Origin: Phycisphaerae bacterium
GTDB taxonomy: Bacteria; Planctomycetota; Phycisphaerae; Sedimentisphaerales; SG8-4
Assembly (NCBI GenBank): GCA_030603035.1
Contig: JAUVYQ010000109.1
Location: forward strand, 1-8,748
DNA length: 8,748 nucleotides
Reading direction: 5' to 3'
In this document: piece after piece, positions 1-5,916 of the stretch
How the letters are laid out: each line of letters starts with the position of its first letter
How positions within the stretch are numbered: the stretch's first letter is position 1
Made by a program: the position numbers and the translations under genes
The notes under the pieces: model-generated
Databases searched by the model: none
Seen by the model: only the letters and a program-made list of their open reading frames with translations
Told to the model about the DNA's origin: nothing

Positions 1-1
1 T

Positions 2-316
2 TGGTCGAAGAAAGAGCTGAACCTGCTGAAGAAACTATATCCCAGCAAGGCGTCACAGGAACTGGCCGAACAAATTGGAAGGTCAGTATCGGCAGTACGA
101 TTGAGAATATTCAAATTGGGGCTTAAGAAAAGATCCAGATACGAGGACACCCACAGGGTTGTTGGCGGTGTGAAAGAGAAACGGTGCAGCAGATGCAAAA
201 GATGGAAAGCCGGGAGCGAGTTCCACAGGGTGCGCACCTGCAGGGATGGTTTGGCGATATGGTGCAAGGAATGTGTTAGCAAGTCTCAGAAGCAGCGGTT
301 GGCGGCGAGAAATTGA
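2..316 (+). CDS. HTH plus zinc-finger protein, 5'-truncated by window edge
   Basis: The frame is open from base 2, so the gene begins outside the window; 104 residues are visible. A TTG at 101 could serve as a start but would cut through the first domain. Visible residues 1-43 (WSKKELNLL...ELAEQIGRSVSAVRLR...LGLKK) look like a small helix-turn-helix of the type found at the N-terminus of phage and HNH-associated DNA-binding proteins. Residues 61-91 hold a four-cysteine zinc site, C62-x2-C65 and C88-x2-C91, with a DGL segment before the second pair. A basic tail (KSQKQRLAARN) follows and the gene stops at TGA. The known HNH-linked version of this finger is normally followed by the nuclease domain, which is absent here. 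It is probably a sequence-specific DNA-binding protein of phage or mobile origin. The exact family and function are not identified. Confidence 0.65.
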   Translation, partial: WSKKELNLLKKLYPSKASQELAEQIGRSVSAVRLRIFKLGLKKRSRYEDTHRVVGGVKEKRCSRCKRWKAGSEFHRVRTCRDGLAIWCKECVSKSQKQRLAARN

Positions 317-445
317 AGGCCCACAAGCAAGAACTATTCCCCAGATAACCCATTCAACAATGGACAAGACAGACATTATTCGCCTCGTAATCTGATTTCA
401 GATAGAACATTGATTATATTGTTTTCGTGTAACACTCTATTTTTC

Positions 446-592
446 TTACAGTACGACAGCGACAGTGTTAGACAGGATACTTTCGCCGTCTACATTGACA
501 GCTATGATGCGGTATTCAAGTTTTTTTCCCTTCGCCTGTTGGACTAACGTGGCCTCTGTCATGATATAAACCATATTCACCAAGCAGAAAAA
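446..592 (-). pseudogene. Fibronectin type III domain C-terminal fragment
   Basis: The minus strand encodes a short peptide ending at a TAA complementary to 446-448. Its sequence contains LEYRIIAVNVDGES and LSNTVAVVL, the F and G strands that close a fibronectin type III fold (pattern YEYRVxAVNxxGES.PSNTV). Upstream the frame reads FFCLVNMVYIMTEATLVQQAKG and meets a TGA just above 592, so only about one third of a domain survives. A Met codon at 560-562 would give a 38-residue ORF, but no Shine-Dalgarno sequence or complete domain supports a gene. Such domains sit at the C-terminus of large secreted proteins in planctomycetes, so this is read as the tail end of a deleted gene. Confidence 0.55.
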
Positions 593-601
593 TCAGCTCA
601 C

Positions 602-628
602 CACGAAGGACACGAAGGTCACGAAGTT
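602..628 (+). repeat. Three tandem copies of a 9-bp CACGAAGGA-type repeat
   Basis: CACGAAGGA, CACGAAGGT and CACGAAGTT follow head to tail. This is a short intergenic repeat type that I recall being widespread in planctomycete and related genomes; that recollection is unchecked. It has the same 9-bp period as the CGCAGAGRA repeats found later in the window. No coding or regulatory role is visible. Confidence 0.7.
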
Positions 629-684
629 TAAGAACAAAGCGATTGATGCCGTTCTTGAGAATTTCTACATTAAAGTTAATTAAA

Positions 685-805
685 AGCCCAACTTTGGCCG
701 TGGCAATCTCAAACGCTCTCCGCAGGACGCCTATCGGCGGAAAATCGAGATTGCTTCGTTGCGTCCAGGGGCCGGACTTTCAGCGCTTCGCTCCTCGCAA
801 TGACA
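685..805 (-). repeat. Dispersed palindromic repeat, copy 1 (left end decayed)
   Basis: The right end is CTCGCAATGACA (794-805), the same terminus as the two complete copies at 4406-4497 and 5917-6020. Inside are GGCAATCTC and GAGATTGCTTCG. Its core GTCCAGGGGCCGGACTTTCAG (753-783 region) matches the reverse complement of the left half of the 5917 copy almost base for base, so this copy lies in the opposite orientation to that one. The expected left terminus TGTCATTGCGAG is not found. An apparent 61-codon frame across this element is an artefact. Confidence 0.75.
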
Positions 806-839
806 AAACCGAAGGGTTATTCGGATAGGCTCTTAATAT

Positions 840-1028
840 GCTACAACTGGCATTTCATTTATGGCAGATAACGCCTCATCTGTGGCAAATCACGCTTCAT
901 CTGCGACATATTAAGCCTTATTTATTACGGATAACGCTTTATCTACGATAGATTAAACTTCATATATGGCATATCACACTTACTTTGTCATAGCTAAAGC
1001 CTACTTTTGCATAAAGTGAACCGCCTTA
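840..1028. repeat. Degenerate 21-bp direct tandem array, eight to nine units
   Basis: Units start at 840, 861, 882, 903, 924, 945, 966 and 987 with no spacers and no length change; a ninth weaker unit may fill 1008-1028. The shared core is GATAACGCYTCATCT or variants such as AATCACGCTTCATCT. Positions 9, 16, 19 and 21 of the unit are T in all eight copies. The period is a multiple of three. On the minus strand one frame gives heptads such as MKRDLPQ and MRRYLP, but stop codons interrupt it, so it is not a present gene. It may be a decayed heptad-coding repeat or a structural/protein-binding array. Confidence 0.75.
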
Positions 1029-1044
1029 ATGGAAAAGTCAACTG

Positions 1045-1302
1045 ATGTCGTGGATATCGACAAAAGCATGGCAGGAAACATGTGTAACCAAAATGACCAT
1101 TGTAGGCAGAGCCTTGCTGTCTTGCGAACGCAGGACTGTCAGAACTGTCCATGTCCAGAATGATCTCTTTGACAGGCCTGCGTTTATGAACTTTATCCAC
1201 CCATTGACCCGGCTGGTTCATCAGGGCTTTGGGGTTTTGTGGTTGTGTGAGAATTTCCGTTTCAAATCCTGGCATCCGGCTGACAGAAGCTGCCGTTTTA
1301 AT
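1045..1302 (-). pseudogene. IS1380-family transposase remnant
   Basis: A minus-strand frame contains a run of residues typical of the catalytic middle of IS1380-family DDE transposases: KTAASVSRM, FETEILT, NPKALMNQPGQWVDKVHKRRP, IILDMDSSDSP and GSAYNGHFGYTC. The LDMDSS segment carries the first catalytic acidic residue of the family. A full enzyme is about 450 residues; here only about 85 are recognisable. The homology fades after GYTCF, where CYHPLFCFNQFGD would be expected, and nothing recognisable lies before KTAAS. The second and third catalytic acidic residues are absent. It is therefore a dead internal fragment. I see no terminal inverted repeats nearby. The open frame on the opposite strand here (1045-1374) is its shadow. 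Confidence 0.8.
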
Positions 1303-1381
1303 CATAAAAACGACCGCAAATTGTTTATTAAAGTTCTTCGCAACGCATTGCCAACTGACAAACAAACAGCTTGATTTAAGC

Positions 1382-1411
1382 GGGTGGGGACTTGTGCCTC
1401 GCCCTTTTTTT
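1382..1411 (+). terminator. Intrinsic (Rho-independent) terminator
   Basis: GGGTGGGG (1382-1389) pairs with CCTCGCCC (1397-1404) over eight positions, two of them G-U wobbles, around a seven-base loop. Seven T residues follow at once (1405-1411). The U-run is on the plus strand only. No intact plus-strand gene ends just before it, so it may end a transcript from the repeat region or shield the promoter at 1480. Confidence 0.7.
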
Positions 1412-1479
1412 GTTAAAATTTTCTTGATTCAAAGGGATAATTCCCTTACATCTTGGCCTGTTTTGTGTTAGTTTATCTC

Positions 1480-1508
1480 TTGAAATAAGCTTGAATCTGT
1501 GCGATAAT
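1480..1508 (+). promoter_or_regulatory. Sigma70-type promoter for the radical SAM gene
   Basis: TTGAAA (1480-1485), a 17-bp spacer and GATAAT (1503-1508) match the consensus closely (one mismatch in each hexamer). Transcription would begin near 1515 and give a leader of about 105 bases before GTG 1620. It lies between the terminator at 1382-1411 and the gene. Confidence 0.55.
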
Positions 1509-1563
1509 TACGGCTTAATTAAAGCTGGTTTTCAGCAATTATCTTGTTAATAGTCTTGATATA

Positions 1564-1600
1564 GGGGGCCCCAAACGCAATAAAAGGCGTTGGGCGACCC
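1564..1600 (+). promoter_or_regulatory. Structured leader hairpin upstream of the radical SAM gene
   Basis: CCCAAACGC (1570-1578) pairs with GCGTTGGG (1587-1594), with one bulged A and an eight-base A-rich loop. The G-run at 1564-1568 could pair with the CCC at 1598-1600 to extend the structure. It lies 20-50 bases before the GTG start, just ahead of the ribosome binding site. I do not recognise it as a known riboswitch class. It could be a cis-regulatory or protein-binding element, or only a stabilising stem. Confidence 0.35.
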
Positions 1601-1603
1601 GGA

Positions 1604-1610
1604 AAGAAGG
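1604..1610 (+). promoter_or_regulatory. Ribosome binding site that favours GTG 1620
   Basis: AAGAAGG lies nine bases before GTG 1620. The alternative TTG at 1590 lies inside the hairpin stem, has no Shine-Dalgarno sequence, and would place this site within the coding region. Confidence 0.6.
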
Positions 1611-1619
1611 AAGTCAGAA

Positions 1620-3044
1620 GTGAAACCGGAAGTCATATCATCAACACTAAACAGGGTGGTAAATCATAAGCACCTCAGGAAACTATTGGCAAGGAAAATC
1701 GATGGTTACATCTATAAAAGTATAGTCAATGATGATTCAGAAGATTTAAAACAAGTGCAGTTGAAAAAATACCAGTTCTTGTCAGCAATGCTGCATTGTG
1801 TGATTAGAAACGTAGGTAAAGGCTACATTTCGAAGGAAGTTATAAAAAAAATCATCGATGTGTTAGTTCAAAATAATCTTATGGAGGGAGACCAAAGTTA
1901 CGAGCAGGCCGTTGAAAAATTCACACAAAAATATGGCGAACCGCCTCCAAGTTTTATCGTCTTCTCTCCTACGCAGAAATGCAACTTAAAGTGCATCGGC
2001 TGTTATGCATCTTCAGCAGCAAATACCCTGGCCACGATACCTTATCCAATCGTAGATAGAGTAGTGGGTGAAGTCCACGACTCGTGGGGCAGCAGGTTTA
2101 TGACTATCAGCGGCGGCGAACCTTTTATGTATAACAGCGAAGGTAAAACCCTCCTCGACATCTACCAGAAGTACGACGATATGTTCTTCCTCATATATAC
2201 CAACGGCACACTTATTAACGAAGAAGTTGCCGAACGTCTTGCAAAATCGGCGAATGCTACGCCCGCAATTTCAGTCGAGGGATTTGAGAAAGAAACCGAC
2301 CAGAGAAGAGGCGCCGGCACACACAAAAAAATCCTCAAGGCCTTTGAATGTTTGAGACAGGCCGGTGTGCCTTTCGGCATCTCCGTAACAGCAACAAGCA
2401 AGAATGTAGATGTCCTGCTGAAAGATGAATTTTATGATTTTTACTTTGGAGAACAAGGGGCCTGCTATATGTGGCAGTTCCAGCTAATGCCCATCGGCAG
2501 AGGCAAAGACGAAATGGATTTGATGGTCAATCCCGAAAAGAGAGTCCGGCTCTATAGGAAATGGGAAAAACTGCTCGACGAAAAGAAATATTGTCTGGCG
2601 GATTTCTGGAACAGCGGCGTGCTCACCAGAGGATGCATCGCCTATGGCAGAAGCGGCGGATACGCCTATATCGACTGGAACGGCAACGTAACGCCCTGTG
2701 CCTTCATTCCTTACTACGTCGATAATATCTACGATTTATACAGCAACGGAAAAACGTTGTCAGATGCAATGTTTTCTGATTTTATGAAAAATGGCCGAAA
2801 ATGGCAGAGGGAATATGGCCTCGACAATTGCAAAAAACCGGGGAACTGGTTAATGCCCTGCTCCATAAGGGACCATTACGAAATTTTCAGAAATTCAGTT
2901 TTGCCGAAAGAGGCAAAACCCGAAGACAAAAAAGCCAGAGAAGCTCTGGAATCTGATGAATATTTTGAGGTGCTGAAAAACTATGACGAAAAGCTGCAGG
3001 GTTTAACTGAAAAAATCTGGGAGAATGAGTATTTAAATGTATAA
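1620..3044 (+). CDS. Radical SAM protein with SPASM/twitch-like C-terminal cysteines
   Basis: This is a 474-residue cytosolic radical SAM enzyme. Residues 114-300 hold the core: C121-x3-C125-x2-C128 binds the 4Fe-4S cluster that cleaves S-adenosylmethionine, and SGGEP (164-168) is the conserved SAM-binding segment. Four more cysteines near the C-terminus (C339, C360, C404, C414) with the phrase YIDWNGNVTPC are typical of SPASM or twitch domains that bind an auxiliary cluster, although the spacing is not the full seven-cysteine SPASM pattern. An N-terminal helical part of about 110 residues and a charged tail after 430 flank the core. GTG 1620 is preferred over TTG 1590 because of the ribosome binding site. 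The substrate is unknown: SPASM relatives mature peptides, make heme or activate sulfatases, and no short precursor-peptide gene is obvious nearby. It probably heads a transcript that includes the next two genes. Confidence 0.85.
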   Translation: MKPEVISSTLNRVVNHKHLRKLLARKIDGYIYKSIVNDDSEDLKQVQLKKYQFLSAMLHCVIRNVGKGYISKEVIKKIIDVLVQNNLMEGDQSYEQAVEKFTQKYGEPPPSFIVFSPTQKCNLKCIGCYASSAANTLATIPYPIVDRVVGEVHDSWGSRFMTISGGEPFMYNSEGKTLLDIYQKYDDMFFLIYTNGTLINEEVAERLAKSANATPAISVEGFEKETDQRRGAGTHKKILKAFECLRQAGVPFGISVTATSKNVDVLLKDEFYDFYFGEQGACYMWQFQLMPIGRGKDEMDLMVNPEKRVRLYRKWEKLLDEKKYCLADFWNSGVLTRGCIAYGRSGGYAYIDWNGNVTPCAFIPYYVDNIYDLYSNGKTLSDAMFSDFMKNGRKWQREYGLDNCKKPGNWLMPCSIRDHYEIFRNSVLPKEAKPEDKKAREALESDEYFEVLKNYDEKLQGLTEKIWENEYLNV

Positions 3045-3128
3045 TGAATGCCCAACCGGCTGTACGGCTTTTGAAGTTAAATTTTCTTAATAAGGCCAGG
3101 GCGAAACATTTTCTCCGAAATTATTTTT

Positions 3129-3134
3129 GGAGGG
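3129..3134 (+). promoter_or_regulatory. Strong Shine-Dalgarno site for the gene at 3145
   Basis: GGAGGG lies ten bases before ATG 3145 and decides the start. The upstream in-frame TTG at 3127 overlaps the site itself and is rejected. Confidence 0.8.
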
Positions 3135-3144
3135 TTTTTCAATT

Positions 3145-3903
3145 ATGTCAAATAGTTACAGTTCCCTTTGCGACGATTTTTATCTCGATATGTATATTAA
3201 TACCGAGCTCGACCTTCCGACCCAGCGCGACACCATCCTGGCCTTCTTCGAGCGGATACAAAAGGAATTCCCTTCTATGGGCTGCTTCTACCGGCGTGAA
3301 AAAAACGAGTACTGCCTGGAGGAAGACCGCAGCGCCGCCCAATACCGCTGGATTACGCTCGAAACAGACCGTATTGGCTCCGGAGTAGTTAATCCCTCAA
3401 ACTTTGAAAGTGCTTATTGCCAGGATAGATTGGTGCTCGAGCTTGTCCCCTATATGCTCAGCGTGAGTCATCTTGATATCGATTCACTGGATGTTACTTT
3501 CGCTATGGATTTTGATTATGTAGGCAGTCACGATGAGGTCATCGCCGAGGCGCTATTGGCGCAGAGCGCCTTTATCTGCCTTCTGGACCTGCCTTCCGCC
3601 AGGCCTATCGGCTTTTCACCCGCGGCGGTGGTGGCACTATCCGACGATTGTCGTACTCAGGCCCGAATCAGCGTAGAGTCAAAAACAAGCGTCATAGAGA
3701 GCGGAAAACAAAAGTATAAGTCGGATGAGGCGATAAGTCTTTTCTTTACAATCCGTCAATACCCTTCGAGTACGGAAAAATTTGCCGCACTAAAATCTTT
3801 TGAGTATCAATGTCAGCTTATCGAGAAATTGATGGCTCAAAAAATAGTTCCTAACTTCGTCCGGCCTTTAACTGAGACAATCGCACAAAAACGATTAACG
3901 TAG
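3145..3903 (+). CDS. Conserved-looking hypothetical protein, 252 aa
   Basis: I do not recognise a named family. The protein is acidic and soluble, with no signal peptide or membrane segment. Its N-terminus (DDFYLDMYINTELDLPTQRDTILAFF) and middle (LDIDSLDVTFAMDFDYVGSHDEVIAEALL) look well structured. I have an impression, which I cannot check, of similar proteins in other planctomycetes. Residues up to about 150 read as alternating strands and helices around an acidic core; the last 50 residues are helical and charged. It starts 100 bases after the radical SAM gene with no terminator between them, and 20 bases before the membrane-protein gene, so the three may be cotranscribed. An overlapping frame at 3044-3388 is a shadow. 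Coding confidence is high; the function is unknown. Confidence 0.8.
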   Translation: MSNSYSSLCDDFYLDMYINTELDLPTQRDTILAFFERIQKEFPSMGCFYRREKNEYCLEEDRSAAQYRWITLETDRIGSGVVNPSNFESAYCQDRLVLELVPYMLSVSHLDIDSLDVTFAMDFDYVGSHDEVIAEALLAQSAFICLLDLPSARPIGFSPAAVVALSDDCRTQARISVESKTSVIESGKQKYKSDEAISLFFTIRQYPSSTEKFAALKSFEYQCQLIEKLMAQKIVPNFVRPLTETIAQKRLT

Positions 3904-3923
3904 ATTTCAGGAAGAACCTTAAA

Positions 3924-4385
3924 ATGGCTATCGAAGCACCGTATAGCAAACATAAAAAAACTAACCTTAAAATCTATATCGCTGTTTGTATTGTTTTTGC
4001 AATTTGGTTTGGGTATGATGGTTATTTTAACGAGAAGTTCAGGGAAAAACACAGCGATGCCAATGGCGCCCCGGATGGTACCCTGGTCTTCAATCAAAAG
4101 TCGCCGCCGTTCTTTATTGGTCTCGCAGCGCTTTTAGGTGCATATCTGTTTGCAATAAGGAACAGGAAGATTGTCGCCGACGAAAACGAGCTTATCATCA
4201 GCAATAAGGAGAGAATTGCTTACGATTCCATACAAAAAATAGACAGAACCTATTTTAAGTCGAAAGGACATTTTATTATCACTTACAAAAATAAAGACGG
4301 CAGGGAAGTCAATCGCAAAATAAGCGGTAGAACATACGATAATTTAGCAGCCGTTCTGGATGAGCTCGTGGCAAAAATCAGTTGA
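3924..4385 (+). CDS. Small membrane protein, two TM helices and PH-like cytosolic tail
   Basis: A 153-residue protein of unknown function. A basic N-terminus (KHKKTNLK) leads into a first hydrophobic helix at about residues 16-31. A charged loop of about 30 residues follows, then a second helix at about 62-78 ending in a basic cluster (RNRK), which suggests that both ends face the cytosol. Residues 82-153 (ENELIISNKERIAYDSI...FIITYKNKDGREVNRKIS) read as a run of beta strands closed by a helix, which is the pattern of bacterial PH-like domains such as those of YcxB-type proteins. This is inferred from pattern only. The ribosome binding site AGGAAGA (3909-3915) sits eight bases before the ATG. 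The gene starts 20 bases after the preceding stop, so the two are probably cotranscribed. Confidence 0.75.
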   Translation: MAIEAPYSKHKKTNLKIYIAVCIVFAIWFGYDGYFNEKFREKHSDANGAPDGTLVFNQKSPPFFIGLAALLGAYLFAIRNRKIVADENELIISNKERIAYDSIQKIDRTYFKSKGHFIITYKNKDGREVNRKISGRTYDNLAAVLDELVAKIS

Positions 4386-4405
4386 AAATAAGAACGTAAG
4401 ATTCC

Positions 4406-4497
4406 TGTCATTGCGAGCCAACCAAAGATTGGCGTGGCAATCTCAACTGTACAGCAGTCGTTGCGTTAGAGATTGCTTCGCTGCGCTCGCAATGACA
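4406..4497. repeat. Dispersed palindromic repeat, copy 2 (complete, 92 bp)
   Basis: The ends are perfect 13-bp inverted repeats, TGTCATTGCGAGC (4406-4418) and GCTCGCAATGACA (4485-4497). A second nested pair lies inside: GCAATCTC (4437-4444) and GAGATTGC (4469-4476). The whole element can fold into a long two-level hairpin. It fills most of the gap between the membrane-protein gene and purA. No coding capacity; it resembles REP/MITE-type non-autonomous elements. Confidence 0.85.
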
Positions 4498-4545
4498 GAG
4501 AGCAGTCCCAGGGTGTACTTTTAGGAATTTAGTAAACAGACTCAA

Positions 4546-5820
4546 ATGAATTCTTGTGTTGTCGGATTACAGTGGGGCGATGAGGGCAAAGGCAAGGTTG
4601 TTGATATTCTTGCCGAGCACAGCGATATTGTTGTCCGGTACAGCGGCGGTGCCAACGCCGGCCACACCGTTGTCGTAGGTGACAACAGGTTTGCTTTGCA
4701 CCTCTTGCCCAGCGGTTCGGTTCGGCCGAATATTATCTGTGTAATCACAAATGCCGTAGTCGTTGACCCCGACACAGTTATAAAGGAAATCGATAAACTG
4801 GCCCAAAAAAATATTACGCTAAATGACCGTCTCTTTATAAGTGAGAACGCCCACCTCGTCCTGGATTATCACAAAAAAGAGGACCAATTACGCGAAGAAT
4901 CCCTCGGCAAAAACAAACTCGGCACCACCATTCGAGGCATCGGCCCTTGTTATGCGGATAAGGTCGGCAGAAGCCATACCGTCCGTATGGCCGATTTAAG
5001 AGACCTCGAAAAGCTCAAAGCCAAACTGCAAACCATCGTGGAATATAAAAACAAAATCTTTGCCGCCCTTTATGACGCAGAGCCGATAAGCGCTGCCCCT
5101 CTCCTGGAGAAGTGTAAATCTTATGCCGACAAGCTCCTGCCCTTTATCACTGACACAACCGAATTTCTGCACAAATCAATTGCGGACGGTAAATCAATCC
5201 TGTTCGAAGGCGCCCAAGGCACACTGCTGGACCTGGACCACGGCACTTTCCCGTTTGTAACCAGCTCGAACTCAAGCGGGCTTGGTATGCCGGCCGGCTC
5301 CGGCGTGCCTGCCAAAATGGTTGATAAATTCATCGGCGTGGCCAAGGCCTACACAACAAGGGTCGGCGCCGGCCCATTCCCTACCGAGCAGGACAACGAA
5401 ATCGGCCGGTACATCCGTGACGAAGGGCACGAATACGGCACCACCACCGGCCGGCCCCGGCGATGCGGCTGGTTCGACGCCGTAGCCGTATCCTACGCCG
5501 TAACCATTAGCGCTGTCGATTCCATAGCATTAATGCACCTCGACACACTCACCGGCTTGAAAGAAATAAAAATTTGCAGGGCGTACAAAATCAACGGAAA
5601 AGAAAAAAGCTTTTTCCCCGCAAATGCAGCCAGGCTCTCACAGGCGAGTCCCATTTACGAAACCGTCCCCGGCTGGGATGAGGACATAACCGAAGTGAAC
5701 GATTTTCACAATTTGCCTTTGAACGCTCAAAACTTTATCATCCTTATCGAGGAAATGACCGGCAAACCGGTCACAATCATTGGCGTCGGACCAAAACGAA
5801 GTCAGACAATATTTAGATAA
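4546..5820 (+). CDS. purA: Adenylosuccinate synthase
   Basis: This cytosolic enzyme joins IMP and aspartate using GTP to form adenylosuccinate, the first committed step to AMP. The 424-residue length is normal for bacteria. The N-terminal GTP loop GDEGKGK spans 11-17 with catalytic D12, and NAGHT holds catalytic H40. IMP-contact segments follow: the TTIRGIGP region (127-134), EGAQGTLLDLDHGTFPFVTS (221-240) and VGAGPFPTE (273-281). TTTGRPRRCGWFD (299-311) is the arginine-rich loop that contacts aspartate and nucleotide. The C-terminal GPKRSQTI (415-422) corresponds to the guanine-binding GPxRxxTI of the family. All key residues are present. The start has no good Shine-Dalgarno sequence: the nearest purine run, AGGAA at 4523-4527, is 18 bases away. 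The repeat at 4406-4497 separates it from the upstream genes. Confidence 0.97.
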   Translation: MNSCVVGLQWGDEGKGKVVDILAEHSDIVVRYSGGANAGHTVVVGDNRFALHLLPSGSVRPNIICVITNAVVVDPDTVIKEIDKLAQKNITLNDRLFISENAHLVLDYHKKEDQLREESLGKNKLGTTIRGIGPCYADKVGRSHTVRMADLRDLEKLKAKLQTIVEYKNKIFAALYDAEPISAAPLLEKCKSYADKLLPFITDTTEFLHKSIADGKSILFEGAQGTLLDLDHGTFPFVTSSNSSGLGMPAGSGVPAKMVDKFIGVAKAYTTRVGAGPFPTEQDNEIGRYIRDEGHEYGTTTGRPRRCGWFDAVAVSYAVTISAVDSIALMHLDTLTGLKEIKICRAYKINGKEKSFFPANAARLSQASPIYETVPGWDEDITEVNDFHNLPLNAQNFIILIEEMTGKPVTIIGVGPKRSQTIFR

Positions 5821-5842
5821 GCGCCTAAAGTTGAAAAAATAA

Positions 5843-5865
5843 TTAACCGCAGAGAGCGCAAAGGA
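5843..5865 (+). repeat. Short CGCAGAG-type 9-bp repeat after purA
   Basis: TTAACCGCAGAGAGCGCAAAGG contains two imperfect 9-mers (CGCAGAGAG and CGCAAAGGA). The lead-in ATTAACCGC is identical to that of the element at 7743, so both belong to one dispersed family. Confidence 0.55.
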
Positions 5866-5916
5866 AAAGTTCAAAAATTAAAAAGCAAAATGACGAATAA
5901 AAGTTCAAAAAGAGAT

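Larger units (their letters stand above)
317..1619. other. 1.3-kb interval without an intact gene, filled with repeats and gene remnants
   Basis: No reading frame here looks like a functional gene. In order it holds a fibronectin III fragment (446-592, minus), a 9-bp tandem repeat (602-628), a palindromic repeat copy (685-805), a 21-bp array (840-1028), a transposase remnant (1045-1302, minus), a terminator (1382-1411), a promoter (1480-1508) and a leader hairpin (1564-1600). I see nothing recognisable in 317-445, 629-684, 806-839, 1303-1381 or 1412-1479. The mixture suggests repeated insertion and decay upstream of the gene cluster. Confidence 0.7.

Noticed and set aside
83..376. Minus-strand 97-codon frame at the left edge
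   Set aside because: It is the shadow of the HTH/zinc-finger gene; cysteine and helix patterns fit the plus strand.
390..403. ATCTG/CAGAT small hairpin as a terminator for the FN3 fragment
   Set aside because: Only five AT-rich pairs and no adjacent U-run.
643..828. 61-codon plus-strand frame as a small gene
   Set aside because: It is translated from palindromic repeat copy 1 (the phrase RFAPRNDKTE comes from the repeat end) and has no ribosome site.
840..1028. 21-bp array considered as a CRISPR array
   Set aside because: Units are contiguous with no spacers, are too degenerate, and no cas gene is nearby.
994..1365. Minus-strand 123-codon frame as an intact gene
   Set aside because: Only about 85 residues match the transposase core, and both ends are unrelated sequence; it is a remnant.
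1045..1374. 109-codon plus-strand frame as a gene ending just before the terminator
   Set aside because: The protein similarity is on the opposite strand (IS1380 transposase fragment), so this is its antisense shadow; the closeness to the terminator is probably chance.
1564..1600. Leader hairpin as a c-di-GMP, fluoride or other known riboswitch
   Set aside because: The conserved sequence blocks of those classes that I know are not present; only a simple hairpin is visible.
3044..3388. Plus-strand 114-codon frame overlapping the radical SAM stop codon
   Set aside because: It runs in another frame through the better-supported gene at 3145, and its composition does not look like a protein.
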